Positions 56,897-64,000 of a stretch of DNA of 64,000 nt are shown piece by piece. The position numbers and the translations under genes are program-made. A model generated the notes under the pieces. That model had not been told where the DNA came from. It saw only the letters and a program-made list of their open reading frames with translations, and searched no databases. Position 1 is the stretch's first letter. Every line of letters begins with the position of its first letter. The stretch lies in assembly GCA_015698285.1 (NCBI GenBank), contig CP048685.1:3784060-3848059 (forward strand), read 5' to 3'. This stretch comes from Candidatus Nitronauta litoralis. Its GTDB lineage: Bacteria > Nitrospinota > Nitrospinia > Nitrospinales > Nitrospinaceae.

Positions 56897-57952
56897 ATGA
56901 AATGCCCAAAATGTTCTTCGGAAAATATTAAAAGCGAAGGCAATCGTTCCCTGTATTCGAAATCGATCACCTTCGATTTTTTTGAATGCGGCGATTGTGG
57001 AATGCAATTTGCCGAAAACCCTGACAGTCAGCAGGAAGAGTCAACGCGCTCTCTTCCTTCAAAAGAGGAACTGATTGAAAAAATCCGCCAAAAGCATAAA
57101 AAAGAAGATGAACGACAGGAGAAAATCGAAAACCTTCTAAACGGAAATCCCTTCCAACCCCCACCCCTTTTCAACGCACTAAACAATCTAAAGAATAAAA
57201 ATAATCCAAGCAGCGAGGAGATTGCAGATCTCCTTGGAAAATTTCCTTTCCTGGGAGAAAGACTGCTGGAACTGATCAATGGCCCCTGTTTTTTCGACCA
57301 GGACACCTTTCAAAACTTTCGAGATCTCCTTGAGAATTGGCCTCTGGAGGCTGTGGCTCAAATGGTTCTTGCTCTTGAAATTGTCGACCTTATTCAAACT
57401 CCAGAGTCATTCCTGGTTTCCAAGAACGCCTTTTGGACCCATGGAATTGTTTCCGGCCTTGCCGCGAAATCTATAGCCAATTTTCTAGGAGAGGAAAATA
57501 ATCAAAAGTATTTTTTGGCGGGGCTGGTGCTTAATATTGGGAGATTAATCCTAGCCAATCATTTCCCGGATGCCACCTTCAAGGCAGTCACTCTATGCAA
57601 GAATTCGGGTTCTTCACTTTTTGAGGCGGAGGAAAAGGTGTTTGACTTCACTCACGCGCAAATTGGAGGCAATCTGCTTCGGAAGTGGGGATTCGAAAAT
57701 GCGATCACAGAGGGAGTGATTTACCACCATCGTCCAAATGATCTGAAAAACCCCTCGCAGTCGGTATATATCCTCCATTTGAGTGAGGCTATTGCTCATG
57801 ATTTAAAACTGGGTAGTTCTGGAGAAAAACATTTCCCCAGACCCGATTCTCTGGCTGTTCAGTCACTGGGCCTGACCCGATCCCTCCTTGAAAATATTAA
57901 AGGCAATGTCACTTCACTGACAGATGAAGCAAAACGCCTGATAATCGCCTGA
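56897..57952 (+). CDS. HDOD protein with N-terminal zinc ribbon and degenerate HD pair
   Basis: A 351-residue protein. Residues 1-36 form a zinc ribbon (Cys3-x-x-Cys6 and Cys31-x-x-Cys34), followed by an acidic/basic charged linker and an HDOD domain (about 90-300). The usual HD pair is replaced: the motif reads GLVLNIGRL at 209-217, where the HDOD protein at 47972 has GMLHDIGKL. It probably works as a non-catalytic signalling adaptor. No ribosome site stands out, but the zinc ribbon supports the start. Confidence 0.83.
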   Translation: MKCPKCSSENIKSEGNRSLYSKSITFDFFECGDCGMQFAENPDSQQEESTRSLPSKEELIEKIRQKHKKEDERQEKIENLLNGNPFQPPPLFNALNNLKNKNNPSSEEIADLLGKFPFLGERLLELINGPCFFDQDTFQNFRDLLENWPLEAVAQMVLALEIVDLIQTPESFLVSKNAFWTHGIVSGLAAKSIANFLGEENNQKYFLAGLVLNIGRLILANHFPDATFKAVTLCKNSGSSLFEAEEKVFDFTHAQIGGNLLRKWGFENAITEGVIYHHRPNDLKNPSQSVYILHLSEAIAHDLKLGSSGEKHFPRPDSLAVQSLGLTRSLLENIKGNVTSLTDEAKRLIIA

Positions 57953-58099
57953 TCCATTTTTTCATATAAAATTTCTTTTTTAATCCAATAAGTTACAGCC
58001 TCTTTCCTCCTGAATGTCTGAGGAGAATGTTGGTTATTGAAATAAGGTAATTGTGATACTATATGGCAGTAAATTTTCTCCTTAAAAAACAACACGTTT

Positions 58100-59110
58100 A
58101 TGACCCAAACTGCTAAAAAGATCCAACAGGATTCGCCCGACTTCAAGCTTCTGGAAGCTGGACGTAAAGCGCTCGAAATAGAAAGCCAGGCTCTGGACGA
58201 TATGAGGAAGAGGTTGGATTCTTCATTTATCAGTCTTGTCAATCATTTGGATCAACTCGTCAGCCAATCCAGGAATCTGGTCATAACAGGAATCGGGAAA
58301 TCTGGATTGGTTGGCACCAAGATTGCCGCCACATTTTCCAGTATTGGCTTGCCCACTATTTTTCTTCATGCAGCAGAAGCAAGCCATGGCGATCTGGGGG
58401 TTTTAAAACAAAATGACACGTTGCTGATGATTTCGAACAGTGGGGAAACGGAAGAGCTGTTAAAGTTGTTACCCGCGATCAACCGGAGGAAATGCACATT
58501 AATCGCTATGACTGGAGCTCCGGAATCAACTCTTGGGCGGCGTGCGCAATTGGTCCTTGATGTGAGTGTTCAGGAAGAAGCCTGTTCTCTCAATCTAGTT
58601 CCCACCGCTAGCACAACCGCCACCATGGCCATGGGAGATGCCCTCGCCATGGCCCTATTGGCGAAAAGAGGGTTTCGTCCGGAGGATTTTGCGCAATTCC
58701 ATCCCGGTGGGAGCCTGGGGCGCAAACTATTAACAACCGTTGAAGATCTGATGCACAGTGGTAACGAAATACCAACAGTCCCCGCAGATGCAGGGTTTTT
58801 TTGCGTGCTTGATGAGATGAGCTCCAAACGGCTGGGTGCCACTCTCGTCACCGATACCAACAGGCAGATTCTTGGAATAATCACCGATGGAGATATTCGT
58901 CGTTTGATTGAGAAGAAAACAGACACGACCCAACTCAAGGCGTCAGGATTCATGAAACCTTCTCCCCGACACATTGATAAAAACGAACTCGCAGCAAAAG
59001 CCTTGCAAAAAATGGAAGAGCATCAAATCACAAGCCTGGTTGTTTCACCAGATGGAATCAACCTGGATGGATTTCTACACCTTCATGACCTTTTAAAAGC
59101 AGGTTTATAA
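58100..59110 (+). CDS. kdsD: D-arabinose 5-phosphate isomerase
   Basis: Converts ribulose 5-phosphate to arabinose 5-phosphate, the first step toward Kdo in LPS. The 336-residue protein has a SIS isomerase domain (about 55-195; GIGKSGLVGTKIAATF, a conserved His in AEASHGDLG, NSGETEE) and two C-terminal CBS domains (about 215-335, ending near VVSPDGINLDGF), which usually bind nucleotides. It complements the LPS export cluster at 16332-18078. The N-terminus is extended by about 10 residues compared with the enteric enzyme. Confidence 0.95.
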   Translation: MTQTAKKIQQDSPDFKLLEAGRKALEIESQALDDMRKRLDSSFISLVNHLDQLVSQSRNLVITGIGKSGLVGTKIAATFSSIGLPTIFLHAAEASHGDLGVLKQNDTLLMISNSGETEELLKLLPAINRRKCTLIAMTGAPESTLGRRAQLVLDVSVQEEACSLNLVPTASTTATMAMGDALAMALLAKRGFRPEDFAQFHPGGSLGRKLLTTVEDLMHSGNEIPTVPADAGFFCVLDEMSSKRLGATLVTDTNRQILGIITDGDIRRLIEKKTDTTQLKASGFMKPSPRHIDKNELAAKALQKMEEHQITSLVVSPDGINLDGFLHLHDLLKAGL

Positions 59111-59205
59111 AAATCCCTGGGAGATTGCGTGGGCAATCACCCTTTAATTTACAACTTCAGCGGCTTTAGCTATTCCGATCCGCTTTTGACCAAGACTTTG
59201 CAAAC

Positions 59206-61839
59206 ATGACTGGCGAAGAAATAAGAAAAAAATTCATTAAATATTTTGGAGATCGAGAGCATTCCATCATTCCGAGTGCCCCTCTTGTACCCCAAAATGA
59301 TCCCACCCTGATGTTCACCAACGCAGGAATGGTTCAATTCAAAAATATTTTTCTTGGCCAGGAAAAACCGCCTCACCCTCGAGCGGTAACAGTACAAAAG
59401 TGCGTTCGCGCAGGAGGCAAGCACAACGACCTCGAAATGGTAGGCCGGACCGCCCGCCACCACACCTTCTTTGAAATGCTGGGCAACTTTTCCTTCGGGG
59501 ACTATTTCAAAGAAGAAGCGATTGCCTTCGCCTGGGAATTCTTAACCAAAGAAATTGGCCTTCCTGAAAACCGCCTCTACGCTTCTGTTTATGAAGAGGA
59601 CGACGATGCGTACAAGATATGGGAAACATCAATGGGTCTTCCTCAGGAACGAATCTACCGTATGGGAGAAGAGGATAACTTCTGGTCTATGGGGCCAACC
59701 GGCCCTTGCGGTCCCTGCTCTGAAATTTATATCGACCAGGGAGAAGCTTTGGGCTGTGGCAAACCGGAATGTTCTGTCGGTTGTGAATGCGATCGTTACC
59801 TTGAAATCTGGAACCTCGTGTTTATGCAATACGACCGAGACGCGGCAGGGAAGCTTTCGCCCCTTCCCAAACCCTGTATCGACACCGGTATGGGGCTCGA
59901 ACGGTTAACTGCTGTCGTCCAAAATCAGCCAAGTAATTACGACTGTGACTTGATGATGGGAATTATCACATCCATTGCAAAAGTCACCGGCACACCTTAT
60001 GACCCTAAACTGGAAAGCGGCGTCTCACAGCGGGTGATTGCGGATCATGCGCGATCTGCAGCTTTCCTGATTTCGGACGGTGTTCTACCGTCCAATGAAG
60101 GGCGCGGTTATGTTCTTAGAAGAATCATGAGGAGAGCCTTGAGGCATGGTCGGCTGCTGGGAATGGAAAAGCCTTTCTTTTATAAAATTACGGACCAGGT
60201 TGTCACGGATTTCAAACCCGCTTATCCCGACCTGGACAACAACAGGAGTTTCATCCAGAAAGTGGTACGCCATGAAGAAGAGGGCTTTATCAACACCCTC
60301 ACCTACGGCACACGGATGCTCGACGATATCCTGGACAAAATGAAAAAGAACAACCAGACTACCATTCCGGGAGAAGAAGTTTTCAAACTTTATGACACGT
60401 ATGGTTTCCCAGTGGATCTGGTCGAAGAAACAGCAAAAGATACCGGGACTCGGCTCGACATGGTAGGGTTTAACAAAGCCATGAAGGAACAGAAAACCAA
60501 GGCCATGGCTTCCTGGAAAGGCTCCGGTGAAAAAACAATCTCTCCTGTATACAATCAGATTCTTGAGGAGAACGGGCCAACACGATTTCTTGGCTATGAA
60601 AACATTCAGGATGAAGGACGAGTGATCGCGATTCTTTCTGATGGCAAAGAAACCGGTCAACTCTCCGCCGGTGAAGAGGGACAACTTTTGTTTGACCAAA
60701 CTCCTTTTTATGGAGAATCAGGTGGACAAGTGGGAGACAGTGGACGCGCGACTAATGAAGGCCTGATAGTAGAAATACTTGATTCTAAAAAACCTGTTTC
60801 GAAGTTAATTGCCCATGAAGTCAAAGTTAAACAGGGCAATGTGAGGTTGGGTGATATTTTGCACCTTGAAGTCGATAAGGAAAGGCGTTCGAACACCATG
60901 TTCAATCATACAGCCACCCACCTATTGCATGCAGCCCTGAAGGAAACGCTTGGCAACCATATCAAGCAGGCCGGATCATTGGTCGCTCCAGACAAACTCC
61001 GTTTCGATTTCACTCATTTTACTCCCTTAAGTCCTCAGGAAAGGTTTCGTCTTGAAGACCTGGTCAATGAAAAAATTCGAAATAATATACCTGTTCAAAA
61101 AGATGAAATGGATATTGAACAAGCCATAGAAGAAGGTGCCGTCGCCCTATTCGGAGAAAAGTATGGTGATCGTGTTCGTGTGGTGGATGTTCCCGGTTTC
61201 AGCAAAGAATTGTGTGGCGGCACACATGTCAACGCTACCGGCGAAATCGGTTTTTTTCGCATCGTACAGGAAACAGGGGTCGCTTCCGGTGTCCGCAGAA
61301 TCGAGGCAGTAACAGGACCGATTTCCTTTCAACGTATCCAGAAAGAATTTCAGGATATAACCTCTATTCGGTCCATGCTTAAAGCCCCCCCTGATGAAGA
61401 AGTCGCACGACTGGAGAAACTTTTAATTAAGCAAAAGGAAATGGAAAAGGAAATCGCCTCCCTGAAAGAAAAGCTGGTGAGCGGTAAAAGCTCAGGTGGC
61501 AGTATTCTGGATGGAGTCCAGAAAATTGGAGACGTTTCCCTTCTTGTAAAAAAACTTGAAAGCGTTGACACCAAAACCCTGCGGGGATTCATAGACAATG
61601 CTAAAGAACAGATAAAATCAGGTGTCGTTGTAGCCGGAGGCGTTGACAAGGGCAAGGTCATATTGGCCGCAGGCGTAACCAAAGATCTCACGGGCTCCCA
61701 TCATGCGGGAAATATTTTAAAGAATATCTCAGCCATTGTTGGGGGAAGCGGTGGGGGTCGGCCGGATATGGCACAAGCGGGCGGCACGCTGCCGGAGAAA
61801 CTTGATGAAGCACTAAACGCGGTCAAGGGCTTACTCTGA
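59206..61839 (+). CDS. alaS: Alanine-tRNA ligase
   Basis: Charges tRNA-Ala and edits mischarged Ser and Gly. The 877-residue protein has the class II aminoacylation domain, with the editing-domain zinc ligands HTATHLLH (His568, His572) and CGGTHV (Cys670, His674) and a C-terminal C-Ala domain (VVAGGVDKGKVILAAGV, GGSGGGRPDMAQAG). Length is typical. The upstream gap of 95 bases has no clear promoter. A small leader-like gene follows after 36 bases. Confidence 0.98.
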   Translation: MTGEEIRKKFIKYFGDREHSIIPSAPLVPQNDPTLMFTNAGMVQFKNIFLGQEKPPHPRAVTVQKCVRAGGKHNDLEMVGRTARHHTFFEMLGNFSFGDYFKEEAIAFAWEFLTKEIGLPENRLYASVYEEDDDAYKIWETSMGLPQERIYRMGEEDNFWSMGPTGPCGPCSEIYIDQGEALGCGKPECSVGCECDRYLEIWNLVFMQYDRDAAGKLSPLPKPCIDTGMGLERLTAVVQNQPSNYDCDLMMGIITSIAKVTGTPYDPKLESGVSQRVIADHARSAAFLISDGVLPSNEGRGYVLRRIMRRALRHGRLLGMEKPFFYKITDQVVTDFKPAYPDLDNNRSFIQKVVRHEEEGFINTLTYGTRMLDDILDKMKKNNQTTIPGEEVFKLYDTYGFPVDLVEETAKDTGTRLDMVGFNKAMKEQKTKAMASWKGSGEKTISPVYNQILEENGPTRFLGYENIQDEGRVIAILSDGKETGQLSAGEEGQLLFDQTPFYGESGGQVGDSGRATNEGLIVEILDSKKPVSKLIAHEVKVKQGNVRLGDILHLEVDKERRSNTMFNHTATHLLHAALKETLGNHIKQAGSLVAPDKLRFDFTHFTPLSPQERFRLEDLVNEKIRNNIPVQKDEMDIEQAIEEGAVALFGEKYGDRVRVVDVPGFSKELCGGTHVNATGEIGFFRIVQETGVASGVRRIEAVTGPISFQRIQKEFQDITSIRSMLKAPPDEEVARLEKLLIKQKEMEKEIASLKEKLVSGKSSGGSILDGVQKIGDVSLLVKKLESVDTKTLRGFIDNAKEQIKSGVVVAGGVDKGKVILAAGVTKDLTGSHHAGNILKNISAIVGGSGGGRPDMAQAGGTLPEKLDEALNAVKGLL

Positions 61840-61875
61840 CCGTTTAATAGTTGAACTTATCTATACAGAGGATAC

Positions 61876-62208
61876 ATGAAAAACGTACGCAAGCAGGAAT
61901 TACTGGAAAAATGGAAAAAAGTTGCAACAAAAGCAGTCACTGACGACCTTTTCAAGGAAAAACTGGTCAAGGACCCAATCGGAAAAATGGCTGAGTTTGA
62001 CTTGACGCTGCCGGAGGAAATTGAAGTGCTCACCGGCCACGCCAACACGATAACTCTGGTAGAACCCAAGGATGCCACGGAGAATCTGAAATCTGAAATT
62101 AAATGGTGGCGGGTACGCCTTGATGTCATCCAGGAGTTCGGTCAGGATGAACGTGGTGGCAATGCAGCGGTGGCCGGACCTGCTGGAGACGAAGACGAGG
62201 ATGTTTAA
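61876..62208 (+). CDS. NHLP-type leader-like peptide protein
   Basis: A 110-residue protein with the hallmark pattern of nitrile-hydratase-alpha-like leader peptides: an N-terminal helix rich in charged residues, DDLFKEKLVKDPIGKMAEFDLTLPEEIEVLTGH, then a valine-rich stretch (ANTITLVEP). Family leaders have a similar DP...LP.GVEV pattern followed by a Gly-Gly-type cut site. After about residue 80 the sequence is polar (GGNAAVAGPAGDEDEDV), which would be the core or a stabilising tail. No cyclodehydratase, radical SAM enzyme or peptidase exporter is near. GAGGAT lies about 5 bases before the ATG. A non-biosynthetic role is equally possible. Confidence 0.55.
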   Translation: MKNVRKQELLEKWKKVATKAVTDDLFKEKLVKDPIGKMAEFDLTLPEEIEVLTGHANTITLVEPKDATENLKSEIKWWRVRLDVIQEFGQDERGGNAAVAGPAGDEDEDV

Positions 62209-62311
62209 GAATTTTTTTCCGTTTTTAACCCGCAATTCGCAGGCGTTATCAAAAACAGAGTTTTTATATTTTTAGCTAAATTATGATAACATCTGTGTTT
62301 AGCTCGATTGA

Positions 62312-62388
62312 GCGCCCGTAGCTCAGCTGGATAGAGTGTCGGATTCCGGTTCCGAAGGTCGCAGGTTCGACTCCTGCCGGGCGCGCCA
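62312..62388 (+). tRNA. tRNA-Arg (anticodon CCG)
   Basis: A complete 77-base tRNA with encoded CCA. The acceptor stem GCGCCCG/CGGGCGC is perfect (7 pairs), the T arm GCAGG-TTCGACT-CCTGC is perfect, and the anticodon stem TCGGA/TCCGA closes a 7-base loop with CCG at positions 34-36, so it reads CGG arginine codons. It stands alone. Confidence 0.97.
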
Positions 62389-62660
62389 TTTTCGCAAAAG
62401 GGCTTACCCTTGCCAGCCGAAAATTACCCTCAAAACATCCTCAAAGCAATCCCCTCCAAAAAACGCTTTTGCTACTTCAAGGATTGCTAAATTTATCCAG
62501 CAGAGGGACAAGAATAGTCCTCATTAATTAATTGTATTGCCCTACCTCTCCAGCCAGTTAACGCATTAACAAATTTTTTAAACCGCAACGCTTTCCAAAT
62601 CCTGAAACTCCTGGCACTCCCTCAAACTTTCAATCAAAGCGTCAATTCTGGCTCAATGAC

Positions 62661-63011
62661 ATGAAAGAACTCTATAAAATCACACTCTTTCTTTTCCTTC
62701 CCGCGTTATTGGCCAGCATTTTCTGGAAACTTTTTAATTATATTTTTCACAGCATTCCTCTCGGTATAGGATTGACCATCGGTATATTTTGGGCTGCAAT
62801 GTTGCTTACAGGCCTTTATCTATGGGCAGATAAAAAGGTCAAGGCCTCAATCAATGAAAAACTTTATCCAGCACTAAATTATTTTAAAGTTATTTGCCTG
62901 GGAATATTTTGCATATGCGCTCTATTAATTTTTATCACACTTACAATGGATTACTTTTCCTCACCCCCACAACCTCCCGTCAATATTCCTCAAAACCTGG
63001 CAACAGGATAA
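62661..63011 (+). CDS. Small multi-span membrane protein of unknown function
   Basis: A 116-residue protein with three likely membrane spans (about 7-25, 33-54, 74-95) and a Pro-rich tail (SSPPQPPVNIPQNLATG). No family is recognised. No good ribosome site lies before the ATG, so confidence is modest. A 446-base gap follows it. Confidence 0.55.
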   Translation: MKELYKITLFLFLPALLASIFWKLFNYIFHSIPLGIGLTIGIFWAAMLLTGLYLWADKKVKASINEKLYPALNYFKVICLGIFCICALLIFITLTMDYFSSPPQPPVNIPQNLATG

Positions 63012-63457
63012 AAAGCTTCAGTAAGAAACAGCTCCCCAAGCTTCCAGCATCAAAGATCTGCCAGCCGGAAAACCGCCTAAAACCGATATTATCTCTAACG
63101 GTTTTGGAAAGTTCCAGGCTGTATTACTCTAAATCTTAACTCCTCATACCGCTAACAGAACAAGGTAACTGAATAAAATTTTAATTTTGTTCTCCCCTCT
63201 TTTACCTTTGCCAACTACTTTAAAAATGCGAAATACAAGTTTTTGAAACAGCCCTCCTATCTCGGGTAGTGGAAACGTGGACGAAAAAATCATACTGATT
63301 TTAAAGGTCTTTTCCTTTCTTTTTGCCATATTTTTTCTTAACTTAATTTAGGCAACACACACTTGAATACATGGCGACAGGGGCAAACGGGTTTTGTGTT
63401 TTTCAAAAACACCGTTTTTTATTTTGCCCAATCAGGCAAACAGAAGAAAGGATCTTT
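63012..63457. other. Non-coding gap before the FG-GAP gene
   Basis: No credible gene is seen. A hairpin GTGTTTTT (63396-63403) with AAAAACAC (63405-63412), followed by a T run (63415-63420), lies about 40 bases before the FG-GAP start and may be a terminator or leader attenuator. Another weak AT-rich inverted repeat sits near 63157-63193. Confidence 0.4.
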
Positions 63458-64000
63458 ATGAAACACAAAACTCGGAGTTTTTTTATTCCAACGGCTTTTT
63501 TCCTGGCTATGGCTTTATTGGCGAATGTATTCGCAATTGCCTTAGCCGCCGAACCCTTATCAGGCGAAGGCCTCGCTTTAACAGGAAAAACAATCGCTGG
63601 CCCCACCAGTGCGCCCGGAACTGTAAGAAATAATTTTGATGGTGATCCGGGTTCGGAGTTGCTTGGCGTCCGTGGTGACGGCGTAATTGGTATTGGCCTT
63701 CTGAATGGTTCGACCTTTCAGAGTTTTGACCCGGTCTCAGTCCTCGACCCTGCGGCTGGTTGGTCTGTAAATTCCACCGCCGATATGAACGGGGACAATC
63801 AATCCGATCTATTCCTCTACAACTCAACCACCGGAGAAATCCGCATCACTCTGATCAATGGAAACTCCATCATCTCCGATGACCTCGTCATGATCCTGGA
63901 TCCAACACACAATCTGACCCCAGTGGGCGCATCAGATTTTGATGGTGATGGCCGGGCAGAAATCCTTCTCCATGACTCAACAAGTGGATTCACTGGATTG
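63458..64000 (+). CDS. Secreted FG-GAP/VCBS-repeat protein (5' part)
   Basis: The first 181 codons of a longer gene, cut at the window end. A signal peptide (MKHKTRSFFIPTAFF, cleavage near LAA/EPL) is followed by FG-GAP-type calcium-binding repeats: NFDGDPGSELLG, DMNGDNQSDLFLYN, DFDGDGRAEILLHD, spaced about 50 residues apart. Such domains form a beta-propeller in surface or secreted proteins. AAAGGA lies six bases before the ATG. No enzyme domain is visible in the part present. Confidence 0.85.
   Translation, partial: MKHKTRSFFIPTAFFLAMALLANVFAIALAAEPLSGEGLALTGKTIAGPTSAPGTVRNNFDGDPGSELLGVRGDGVIGIGLLNGSTFQSFDPVSVLDPAAGWSVNSTADMNGDNQSDLFLYNSTTGEIRITLINGNSIISDDLVMILDPTHNLTPVGASDFDGDGRAEILLHDSTSGFTGL

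Noticed and set aside
62336-62527. Open reading frame running through the tRNA gene
   Set aside because: It starts inside tRNA-Arg and its first residues are a translation of the tRNA arms.
1-64000. CRISPR arrays, insertion sequences, prophage or integrase genes
   Set aside because: No regularly spaced direct repeats, transposase motifs, att-like duplications or integrase genes were found.

Overview
The window looks like chromosome from a Gram-negative, free-living, non-enteric bacterium. Two complete sets of signs point to an outer membrane: an LPS export cluster (lptC-lptA-lptB) with kdsD, and a bacterial alpha-2-macroglobulin next to penicillin-binding protein 1C. Base composition looks mid-40s percent G+C by eye and is even throughout, with no insertion sequence, phage, plasmid or CRISPR signal. 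The gene mix (sigma-54, many stand-alone response regulators and HDOD proteins, a eukaryote-type UDP-glucose pyrophosphorylase, an NHLP-type leader-like protein, an FG-GAP protein) fits a deep-branching proteobacteria-like lineage such as Nitrospinota. That placement is inference only and was not tested.

Layout. 1-8461, minus strand: 3' part of clpB (cut by the window edge), truncated globin, PilZ protein, thioredoxin reductase, then thrC-hom and an AlaC-like aminotransferase. 8733-12740: membrane-anchored trypsin-like protease, uppP, an abundant-looking secreted protein of unknown function, and UDP-glucose pyrophosphorylase. 12833-23724, plus strand: two tandem paralogues of an unrecognised family, then a long housekeeping run: nnr (NAD(P)HX repair), tsaE, lptC, lptA, lptB, rpoN, hpf, ptsN, ptsI and metK, the last behind a structured leader. 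23727-28674: response regulator, methyltransferase, orphan gene, Rieske protein, trigger factor, ispG. 28957-37540: a YejABEF-type peptide importer whose binding-protein gene is separated from the permease and ATPase genes by a response regulator, a small secreted protein, a 30-residue membrane peptide and Hsp20. 37813-47700: TPR lipoprotein, a 31-residue membrane peptide, proline dehydrogenase, then the convergent yfhM-pbpC pair. 47972-56403: HDOD protein, Tat-type metallophosphoesterase, a 49-residue membrane protein, a short secretin-like protein with a coupled small gene, polA, and a cytoplasmic histidine kinase/NarL-type regulator pair. 56404-64000: terminators, a zinc-ribbon HDOD protein, kdsD, alaS, the NHLP-like leader protein, tRNA-Arg(CCG), a small membrane protein and the 5' part of an FG-GAP secreted protein.

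How the genes work together. Envelope building is the main theme: UppP recycles the lipid carrier, KdsD feeds Kdo synthesis, LptCAB drives LPS export, and PBP1C with the macroglobulin guards the periplasm. RpoN, HPF, EIIA-Ntr and Enzyme I form the usual nitrogen-PTS/regulatory neighbourhood, although no HPr gene is present. Stress functions (ClpB, Hsp20, trigger factor, protease, thioredoxin reductase, HPF) are unusually frequent. The less understood parts are the tandem paralogue pair, the acidic insert in YejE, the orphan NHLP-like protein, three microprotein genes below 50 residues, and two RNA-like structures (31540-31612 and the metK leader). No complete, clearly new defence or biosynthetic system is visible.
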